A stretch of DNA of 35,217 bases from Bradyrhizobium sp. (GTDB lineage: Bacteria > Pseudomonadota > Alphaproteobacteria > Rhizobiales > Xanthobacteraceae). Shown piece by piece: positions 1 through 7,235 of this stretch. Made by a program: the position numbers and the translations under genes. The notes under the pieces are model-generated. The model ran no database searches. It saw nothing but the letters and a program-made list of their open reading frames with translations, and was not told where the DNA came from. Each line of letters starts with the position of its first letter. Position 1 is the stretch's first letter. The DNA is taken from the NCBI RefSeq assembly GCF_016462955.1, contig NZ_JAEMSD010000004.1, positions 19,745 to 54,961 on the forward strand. Reading direction: 5' to 3'.

Positions 1-789
1 GCGCACGGTGGCGCTGGCGGATTGACCGAGCTCGGATTGCTCGCCGACGGTACGAGCGACTATGTTACCCTTCGCATCGACGACGAAACCGACCCAGCCC
101 GCCGGGGCCCCGGCGCTTTGCAGTATCTGGCTCACCGCGTCCGGGACGAGGGCCACCGTGAGAACGAACTTCAACTGCCCGTCGCGTTCAACAGGGGCCC
201 TTACCGCAACAACTCGTTTGCCCGTGATCGGGCTCGGGGGTCCGATTCCGCCGATCGCCGGCTTGCGCGTCTTCAGGATCTGCTCGAAGTTCTCCCGATC
301 GGCTATCACCCGCATTCCGTCCGCGAGGGGACGGGTCACGTCCAGCACCTGATTGCCCCCGGCGTCGACCAGCTGAATCGTTTCCCAAAGCGTCCTCGCC
401 TCATTGACGCGCGTCGCCTCTCGGTAGAATGCATCGAGATCTGGTTTATCCAGCGTAGCGGAGGCCGCGATCGTCTCGGCTATTTCGAGCTGCAAGCTGA
501 TTTCCGAGGCAAGCCGACCGACCACGTTGTCGAGAGTCTCGACGGCTGCGGCCTGTGAATGACTGCGTTGCTGCTGGGCGTTCAGAAACACGACCCAGCC
601 GGCGAACAGAGCCAGCGGCATCGCTGCTGCAATGAAGACGAGCGCCAGCGGGCGGCGTGCTGCGCTCCGTGCAGTCGAGCTTCGCGCTTCCCTGTGAGCA
701 GGAGCCGAATGTGACAACGAAACGCTCACGTCCCGCAGCTTCCTTCGTGTTCTGGTCGTCAGGGTTTTCCTGACAGCGCGGACGGTCAC
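1..789 (-). CDS. Sensor histidine kinase N-terminal part (TM + Cache-like periplasmic domain), truncated by window start
   Basis: My reverse-strand translation from GTG at 789: VTVRAVRKTLTTRTRRKLRDVSVSLSHSAPAHREARSSTARSAARRPLALVFIAAAMPLALFAGWVVFLNAQQQRSHSQAAAVETLDNVVGRLASEISLQLEIAETIAASATLDKPDLDAFYREATRVNEARTLWETIQLVDAGGNQVLD...VGFVVDAKGNIVARTVGEQ; open to base 1; in-frame TAG just upstream of the start. Kinase domain not in window. Confidence 0.75.
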   Translation of the reverse strand, partial: MTVRAVRKTLTTRTRRKLRDVSVSLSHSAPAHREARSSTARSAARRPLALVFIAAAMPLALFAGWVVFLNAQQQRSHSQAAAVETLDNVVGRLASEISLQLEIAETIAASATLDKPDLDAFYREATRVNEARTLWETIQLVDAGGNQVLDVTRPLADGMRVIADRENFEQILKTRKPAIGGIGPPSPITGKRVVAVRAPVERDGQLKFVLTVALVPDAVSQILQSAGAPAGWVGFVVDAKGNIVARTVGEQSELGQSASATVR

Positions 790-838
790 CCTGACTCCCG
801 GGTTCGCCCGATCTGCCCCATGCTACAGACAATCGTAG

Positions 839-1660
839 TTGCGGTCCAGAATTGGGCTTGACATGGAACATCCATTAATGCGGCCGTTTATTGAGAGTGA
901 TGCGTTTGATGTGAAACGGCCGACTCATCAGGACCAGTGCGTCGACCTCAGCTGCAACGAACTAATCTCGCGGCTATCGGAGCGCTCGCGCCAGTCCCTG
1001 CTCGATAAGTGCGAGAGGGTACCGTTGGGAAAGCGTCAGGTACTCTATGACCGCGGCATTCCTCTTCGTTTTGCCTACTTCATCGAGAGCGGCGGATGTT
1101 CGGTCACGACGCGGGCGGGCGACTGCTTGCCGGTTGAGATCCACACACTCGGAAGGAAAGATTTCGTTGGAGTGCCGTTGATCCTCGGCATGCGCGTGTC
1201 GCCACATCGGTGCAGCGTGCAGGTCCAAGGTCAGGCGCTGCGCATTCATTGCGACGAGTTGATCGCGTTGATCAAGCGAGACGCCGAGCTCGAAAGGCTG
1301 CTCCTGGGATACGTGCAGGCGATCCTGATCCACAGCTCTCAGCTCTCCGCCTGCAACTCCCGGCACACCTTGCACCAGCGCCTTGCCCGATGGCTAGTTG
1401 TCGCCAGCGACAGGCTCGGATCGCGAGAAGTTCCCTTCACGCACAGCTACATCGCGAACGCGCTCGCGGTCCGGCGCGCAGGGGTCACTGTCGCATTGGG
1501 AGAGATGGCGCGAGAGGGAGTGATCAGCTGCCGAAGGGCTGGGATCGTCGTTTCGGATGCAGCGCGGTTGAGATTAATGTCCTGTGATTGCCACAGCGTC
1601 ATCCTGTCGGCGCATGAGCGCTCTTGTACGGTACCGCCCGTTCGCATGGCTTATTCGTAA
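839..1660 (+). CDS. Crp/Fnr family transcriptional regulator
   Basis: cNMP-binding-like N-terminus (LLDKCERVPLGKRQVLYDRGIPLRFAYFIESG) and C-terminal HTH (SYIANALAVRRAGVTVALGEMAREGVISCRRAGIVV). Start may be the ATG at 863. Confidence 0.85.
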   Translation: MRSRIGLDMEHPLMRPFIESDAFDVKRPTHQDQCVDLSCNELISRLSERSRQSLLDKCERVPLGKRQVLYDRGIPLRFAYFIESGGCSVTTRAGDCLPVEIHTLGRKDFVGVPLILGMRVSPHRCSVQVQGQALRIHCDELIALIKRDAELERLLLGYVQAILIHSSQLSACNSRHTLHQRLARWLVVASDRLGSREVPFTHSYIANALAVRRAGVTVALGEMAREGVISCRRAGIVVSDAARLRLMSCDCHSVILSAHERSCTVPPVRMAYS

Positions 1661-1735
1661 CCCGCTGCTGCGTCCGGCTGCAATCGCGAGCGGCGAACCG
1701 ATCCGAGGGATCCTGGCGAGGATGGCGTCAAGTGG

Positions 1736-1942
1736 ATGGAGGTCAAGGTGAAAACGGATGCTGAGGTCTTGGTGGCCGCCGTAGAAGAAGCTCAACGCCT
1801 GCTTGCCGCATACGAGAGTCCCCACTGCAGAGACACTCGGGATGACGTCATAGCCATGGTTGAGTTCATCCTGTGCGATCCGTCCGTCACGCGGGCGATG
1901 CTTCGTCAAAAGATGCGCACGCGCCTCATGTTGGTCAGTTAG
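1736..1942 (+). CDS. Hypothetical small protein
   Basis: 68-aa ORF with plausible helical composition (MEVKVKTDAEVLVAAVEEAQRLLAAYESP...); no family recognised. Confidence 0.4.
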   Translation: MEVKVKTDAEVLVAAVEEAQRLLAAYESPHCRDTRDDVIAMVEFILCDPSVTRAMLRQKMRTRLMLVS

Positions 1943-2233
1943 ATGAAACCTGCGGGTCCGCTTCCGAGCTTTTCAAACTTCCAGGCGCGCGGGGAGTTGG
2001 TGACGATCTACCACCTGAGGAGCCCACGGACGGCTTCCAGTGACGCCCCGGGAAGGCAGCGAATGCCAATCCGGAAAGCACGACGGGAAGCGCAACGACA
2101 ACGTCCAGCCGAAACGACACTTGGTACCCAGATCACCTGGTGCTGAACGCAAACAAGGATCAGCTGAAGACAATGCCAAAATTCAAGTACTGAGCCGGCC
2201 TCGAGCAGAACGCTCGAGCCACTCCAGCCTCAC

Positions 2234-2263
2234 GAGGCGGCGTCATGCGGATGACGCCGCCTC
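2234..2263. terminator. Perfect 13-bp inverted repeat, 4-nt loop (hairpin; possible terminator)
   Basis: GAGGCGGCGTCAT-GCGG-ATGACGCCGCCTC; no T-tract follows. Confidence 0.5.
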
Positions 2264-2356
2264 AACTTGCATGTGTCATTCATTTGCGTGCCTCCGGCGC
2301 GCGATCCTTGACTAGGTATTTTCTAAACAGCCGGGCTTGCACCGTGCTGGCTGAGA

Positions 2357-2734
2357 TTGAAGATGTCTGACGAAGAGCTGCCCCATACCGTAGAGGAGCT
2401 GGTCCGTCGCTACATCCATTCGGTGGCGCAACTCGAGGCACTTATTTTCCTCTATGAGCGGCCCGGTGAGCGCTGGGACGTCGAATCTCTCTCGGAGCGT
2501 CTTTACGCGGGCAAGGCAGAGATGGCCGATGCCCTGGCGTTGCTCCGGCGAGATGGCTTCCTGGAGGGTGGCCCGGCACTGTACGAATTCGCTCCACGAC
2601 CCGAATTGCGGGCTGCTGTCGATGCTCTGCGCAAGGCATATTCACGGCACCTCATCCCGATCACTTATATCATCCACACCAAGCCGCGCCGGATACAGGC
2701 ATTCTCGGATGCCTTCAGGATCCGAAAGGACTGA
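2357..2734 (+). CDS. Hypothetical protein, winged-helix-like
   Basis: 125-aa ORF (alternative ATG at 2363); ALIFLYERPGERWDVESLSERLYAGKAEMADALALLRRDGFL resembles a wHTH; 2 nt from the next gene. Confidence 0.7.
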   Translation: MKMSDEELPHTVEELVRRYIHSVAQLEALIFLYERPGERWDVESLSERLYAGKAEMADALALLRRDGFLEGGPALYEFAPRPELRAAVDALRKAYSRHLIPITYIIHTKPRRIQAFSDAFRIRKD

Positions 2735-2736
2735 AC

Positions 2737-2994
2737 ATGGCTGCGGTCATCTACAGCCTTTGCGCAATAACGAGCGGCTTCTGCGCTTGGCTGCTGGTTC
2801 GTGCTTACTCAGCGAGCGGGTCAAAGCTGCTGTTGTGGAGCGCGGTCTGCTTCGCAGCGCTTGCGCTGGAGAACGGCGCCTTATGGATCGACAAGGTCGT
2901 CTTTCCGGAAGACGATCTTTCCGCAATACGCGCGTCGATCGGCTTGTTCGCCATGGCGGTCCTGCTGCTCGGAATGATTTGGGAGGCCGAGTAA
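2737..2994 (+). CDS. DUF5985 family membrane protein
   Basis: 85 aa with three hydrophobic segments; WSAVCFAALALENGALWIDKVVFP typical of the family; directly abuts the next ORF. Confidence 0.75.
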   Translation: MAAVIYSLCAITSGFCAWLLVRAYSASGSKLLLWSAVCFAALALENGALWIDKVVFPEDDLSAIRASIGLFAMAVLLLGMIWEAE

Positions 2995-3270
2995 ATGGAC
3001 CATCTCGCTCCTGTTCTCGAAGGTGCGACGGCGTTCGCATCACTCATGGCAAGCATCTATTTCCTGAAATTCTGGCGCAAAACGAGCGACGTTCTTTTCC
3101 TGTTCTTTGCCGCAGCATTCGCAATCGATACCGTTGCGCGCTTCCTGATGGCGGTCGCGCAGACGACGAGTGCAAGCGAGCCCGTCTACTTCATTCCGCG
3201 GCTGGTCACATTCAGCCTGATCGCCCCTTCAATTGCCGGGAAAAACGCGCTGCCCAGCATGCGGAAGTGA
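2995..3270 (+). CDS. DUF5985-like membrane protein
   Basis: 91 aa; FLKFWRKTSDVLFLFFAAAFAIDTVARFLMA; start directly follows the upstream stop. Confidence 0.7.
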   Translation: MDHLAPVLEGATAFASLMASIYFLKFWRKTSDVLFLFFAAAFAIDTVARFLMAVAQTTSASEPVYFIPRLVTFSLIAPSIAGKNALPSMRK

Positions 3271-3416
3271 AGCCGCGTTCTGCAGATGCGATCCACGCGT
3301 TCTTCCTTTGGTGCAATAGCGTACAGCTTTTCGATCGCGCTTGTGCAGCCCATTCTCGGAACGCAGCACACGTCTCCTCGTTGGCACATCGTGCAAACAG
3401 AAGAGGAATCTTTCCC

Positions 3417-3776
3417 ATGTTATCCATGAAGCCCATGTTCGCCATGACGGCATTGATGTCGGTCGCATGCACGCCTGCGCTTGCCGCTCCGATGTCGCCC
3501 GCGTCCATCAAGCAGGACACTCAAATTCAGCAGGTGCAGTATCGAAATTGGCATGGCCACAGGGGTCATCGACACGGTGGATGGCGCGGGCATCACTATG
3601 GCTCCGGTGCCGCGGCGCTGGGTGGTCTCGCTGCCGGCGCGATGATCGGAGGCGCGATCGCCAATAGCCGGGCACAGGCGGATGCCAATGCATATTGCTC
3701 GCAGCGATATCGGTCGTATGACCCTGCTTCGGGAACGTATCTCGGCTACGACGGAATGCGGCATCGGTGCCCCTGA
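3417..3776 (+). CDS. BA14K family protein, secreted
   Basis: Signal peptide MLSMKPMFAMTALMSVACTPALAA, Gly/His-rich middle, C-terminal CSQRYRSYDPASGTYLGYDGMRHRCP. The longer ORF 2454-3776 is an N-terminal over-extension. Confidence 0.85.
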   Translation: MLSMKPMFAMTALMSVACTPALAAPMSPASIKQDTQIQQVQYRNWHGHRGHRHGGWRGHHYGSGAAALGGLAAGAMIGGAIANSRAQADANAYCSQRYRSYDPASGTYLGYDGMRHRCP

Positions 3777-3783
3777 TGCTGGC

Positions 3784-3814
3784 CGGCCCCCGATGGCGTG
3801 ATCCCCGGGGGCCG
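3784..3814. terminator. GC-rich hairpin after the BA14K gene
   Basis: CGGCCCCCG / CGGGGGCCG perfect 9-bp arms, 8 nt after the stop codon. Confidence 0.5.
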
Positions 3815-4007
3815 CTTGCCGCCGTACCCGGCTCTGCCAAGTCGCTGCTTCATGATACCCGGTAGGGAGCAGGCTTGCCCGGCAGGATCGATGGCAGCTC
3901 GGCCGCGCAAGGAAATCCGGTACAGTTTCGTACCAAAGATGGCCGATCCTGCCCGCTGCCGCTTGCCCACCGGCGTCCTGAAAAGGATAGTGTTCGCGGG
4001 GGCTCTC

Positions 4008-4205
4008 ATGATCAGAAAACCGAAACGAACGGCGCTCATTGTGGTTCCGCAGGCATACTGCTTGTCTTGTGAAGAGAAGACGCCGCATCGGCATGAACGA
4101 TTGGCAATCCGGGGAGCGCAGGTGGCACGCACGATCTGCTTGGCCTGCAATAGCGAGCGCGGCAGCGTTGCGCCGGAGAGGCAGCAACCCATCAGTCCCA
4201 GCTGA
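4008..4205 (+). CDS. Hypothetical small protein with paired CxxC motifs (possible zinc ribbon)
   Basis: MIRKPKRTALIVVPQAYCLSCEEKTPHRHERLAIRGAQVARTICLACNSERGSVAPERQQPISPS; CLSC...H-H...CLAC pattern. Confidence 0.5.
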   Translation: MIRKPKRTALIVVPQAYCLSCEEKTPHRHERLAIRGAQVARTICLACNSERGSVAPERQQPISPS

Positions 4206-4331
4206 TGGCAGTCACTCACCGGACGCACAATCTGCTCGCGCAACACTAGTGGCACGATTCCGTTCAGGGCTTGAGCCGCGCTGCTCGGCGCGCCGACGGG
4301 ACTCCCCTACCGACCAAGTGGTGGCGGCGGC

Positions 4332-6554
4332 GTGATGCCGATATCGTACAAGCAGTTCCTCCGTTACGGCATGTTCGGCCTCGCGGTAGCGGCACTCGTG
4401 GCGTTTGGCATCTCTCCGTTCACGGGAGGGATTGTGCAGCAATGGTCGCGAAGCGATGTCGAGGCCAGGTCGAAGTTGGTTTTCAACGCCATCCAGCCGC
4501 TACTCAGCGTTGACGTGGAAGAACGTGCCTGGACCCGGCTCTCCGACCTCTTCAAGAGGGTGGCGCTCGACCAGAAGATTCTCGCGGTCGGATTTTGTGA
4601 TACGGGCGGATCGTTGGTCGCGCCGACACCCGAAATGCCGGCGGACTTCTCGTGCGAAAAGTTCGCCAGATCCGAGAACGACAGCTTCGCGACCATTACG
4701 AGCGGGGGACGGCGAGTTCTTGTCGCGGCCTTTCCTGTCGCGAGCAGTCGTGGGCGTTCCTATCTCGTCATACTGACCGACCTCAGCTTTGCAGCGGCCA
4801 GATCGAGCCAGGTATTGGCGTATCTCCTCGCGGCACTCGCCGGAGTGGTGCTTGTCTTGACCGTCGGCACCATCATCTTCGCCGTGATCATGATGAGGGG
4901 GTGGATGAACGCCTTGCGGCGGGCGGTCGACGAGGTTCGTCGCGGTGCTCAGAGGGTCGGACCCAAGCTGAGTGGTTCGTCGATCGATCGCGAGATCCAC
5001 AAGCTGCTGCGCGATGCCGAGCACATTCCGTTTACAAGTCAGATCGAGTGGACGCCGCAGTCCTTGCAGCAAGTGTTGCATGGGGCACTACCGGGGGCCG
5101 AAGTGATCGTCGTGGCCAATCGTGAGCCATACATCCACAACGCTTCGGGAGGAAAGGTCGTGGTGCAGAGGCCGGCAAGCGGCCTGGTCTCCGCGCTGGA
5201 GCCGATCATCCGCGCCTGCGGCGGCACGTGGATTGCGCATGGCAGCGGCAGCGCCGACCGTGAGACGGTCGATCAACACGACAGAATTCGCGTGCCCGAG
5301 GCAGCTCCGGCGTACACGCTTCGGCGGATATGGATCTCCGAAGAAGAACAGGACGGGTACTATTACGGTTTCGCCAACGAAGGTCTCTGGCCGCTGTGCC
5401 ACATCGTTTTCGTGCGTCCTACGTTCAGGCTGCGTGATTGGCAGCTGTATCGGCAGATCAATCAGCGCTTTGCGGACGCAGTCGTCGCCGAAGCACGCAC
5501 CGAAGATCCCGTCGTGCTGGTCCAAGACTATCATTTTGCCCTCGTTCCGAAGATGATCCGTGAGCGCCTGCCGAAGGCAACGATCATCACGTTCTGGCAT
5601 ATCCCATGGCCGAATGCGGAAACCTTCAGCATCTGCCCGTGGAAGGAGGAGATAATCGAAGGAATACTCGGCAGCACGATTGTTGGCTTTCACACCCAGT
5701 TTCACTGCAACAACTTCATCGAAGGTGTCGACCGCTTTCTGGAGAGCAGGATCGACCGCGAGGTGCAGGCGGTCAGTGTCGGGGGACACGAGGCCAGGAT
5801 ACGCGCCTATCCGATTTCGATCGAATGGCCGCCGAGGGAGCTGGAGAAGCTGCCGGCTGCGGTTCAATGCCGGTCCGACGTCATCGCGCAATTCGGTTTG
5901 GCGGAGGGCACGCGGCTGATCGTGGGCGTCGAGCGCTTCGACTATACCAAAGGCATTCTCGACCGCATGCGCGCCATCGACGCGCTCTTGTCGCGGAATC
6001 CAGCCTGGACGGACCGGCTCGCATTCATCCAGGTCGCGGCTCCGACCCGCAGCAAGCTGAGCTCCTATTCGAGATTGCAGGCGGAAGCAGAGGCGTTGGC
6101 CGCGGAAATAAACGAACGGCATCAGGGTCGTCAGCGCGTGATCCATCTGATCGTTCAGCACTACGAGCCCTCGGACGTGTTCCGGCTGTTCAGGGCAGCC
6201 GATGTCTGCGTCGTCAGCAGCCTGCACGACGGAATGAACCTGGTCGCAAAGGAGTTCGTGAGCTCGCGGGAAGACGGCGCCGGCGTGCTCGTCCTGTCGA
6301 GCTTTACCGGAGCGTCACGAGAGCTCTCCGAGGCCCTCATCGTCAATCCATACGACATCGAAGAGATGGCATCGGCGATCGAACTGGCGCTCTTGATGCC
6401 GCTGGAGGAGCGGGCCGAGCGCATGAACCTGATGCGACAGCAAGTGAAAGAGCACAACGTCTATCGCTGGGCGGGAGCGATGCTGCTCGATGCTTCGAGA
6501 AGCCGTACCCGCGAGCGGGTTCTCGGCATGGCCGCCAGAACTCGCATTGACTGA
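4332..6554 (+). CDS. Membrane-anchored GT20 family glycosyltransferase (alpha,alpha-trehalose-phosphate synthase-like) with N-terminal TM-periplasmic-TM module
   Basis: GT20 motifs VVANREPYIH, LVQDYHFALVPKMIR, GFHTQFHCNNF, GVERFDYTKGILDR, SSLHDGMNLVAKEFV; two N-terminal TM segments (about aa 10-30 and 160-190) flanking about 130 aa. Confidence 0.9.
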   Translation: MMPISYKQFLRYGMFGLAVAALVAFGISPFTGGIVQQWSRSDVEARSKLVFNAIQPLLSVDVEERAWTRLSDLFKRVALDQKILAVGFCDTGGSLVAPTPEMPADFSCEKFARSENDSFATITSGGRRVLVAAFPVASSRGRSYLVILTDLSFAAARSSQVLAYLLAALAGVVLVLTVGTIIFAVIMMRGWMNALRRAVDEVRRGAQRVGPKLSGSSIDREIHKLLRDAEHIPFTSQIEWTPQSLQQVLHGALPGAEVIVVANREPYIHNASGGKVVVQRPASGLVSALEPIIRACGGTWIAHGSGSADRETVDQHDRIRVPEAAPAYTLRRIWISEEEQDGYYYGFANEGLWPLCHIVFVRPTFRLRDWQLYRQINQRFADAVVAEARTEDPVVLVQDYHFALVPKMIRERLPKATIITFWHIPWPNAETFSICPWKEEIIEGILGSTIVGFHTQFHCNNFIEGVDRFLESRIDREVQAVSVGGHEARIRAYPISIEWPPRELEKLPAAVQCRSDVIAQFGLAEGTRLIVGVERFDYTKGILDRMRAIDALLSRNPAWTDRLAFIQVAAPTRSKLSSYSRLQAEAEALAAEINERHQGRQRVIHLIVQHYEPSDVFRLFRAADVCVVSSLHDGMNLVAKEFVSSREDGAGVLVLSSFTGASRELSEALIVNPYDIEEMASAIELALLMPLEERAERMNLMRQQVKEHNVYRWAGAMLLDASRSRTRERVLGMAARTRID

Positions 6555-6694
6555 AGCCGACCCGATCGCATCTGTCGGGATAAGATGATCGAAAAAGTAA
6601 GTACGTTAGCGTACTGGCCGACCTTTCCAGGGCGAACGGATGATCGCACGCTCCAACTCGGGCGCCTGCGCGCTCAAAGAGAGGGAAGGCGAGC

Positions 6695-6886
6695 GTGAAC
6701 ATCTTGATTGGAGCCGTGATGCTTGCGGCCGCAGCCACCCTGGTCCTCATTGGACGTCCAAATCGTGCTGGCGAACACCCGAGGTTCTTGCGCTTTGAGG
6801 CAGCGCTGGTTCTGTATCCTCCGATCGTTCTGTCGGTCATTGCCCTTGGCGCCGCAGCGTTCATTTCAGGGCTGCTATCCAGCTAG
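6695..6886 (+). CDS. Small two-TM hypothetical membrane protein
   Basis: MNILIGAVMLAAAATLVLIGRPN...LVLYPPIVLSVIALGAAAFISGLLSS; AGGCGAGCG upstream could act as an RBS. Confidence 0.6.
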   Translation: MNILIGAVMLAAAATLVLIGRPNRAGEHPRFLRFEAALVLYPPIVLSVIALGAAAFISGLLSS

Positions 6887-7235
6887 TTCATTCTCGAATT
6901 CAAGATGCGCGTATCCGGGATTGCGGCAGCCGACCGCCAGAGGCAGACGCGCACTCTTCCACGTCTTGCCTCATCCGTCATTCAGGGCGGCTGGCGGAGC
7001 CGGTGCCGGCAGGCCCGACTGCCGCATCAGCAGCTTTCGCCATACACCCGGGCCCTGCCGTCCGGCCGATGAGCGTTGCGCAGGAACGAGGGGAGCCAAG
7101 GAACGTCCCGACGACGCCCACGTTGCCGTCGCGTGAATGTGCGCCGTCGCGTGACTGTCCGGCCTGTTCGGGCAGCAGCGCACCGCGCTTCTTGATGGCA
7201 GTGCTGCGCTTAGCGAGCGCTCTCCGGGCTTAAAG

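Noticed and set aside
2765-2772. TAACGAGC match
   Set aside because: Lies inside the DUF5985 coding sequence with no phased partner; taken as chance.
2454-3776. 440-aa ORF
   Set aside because: Only its C-terminal 119 aa (from ATG 3417) are real BA14K protein; the rest overlaps the DUF5985 cassette in another frame.
5088-6227. 379-aa minus-strand ORF
   Set aside because: Antisense to the GT20 domain, whose motifs are clear.
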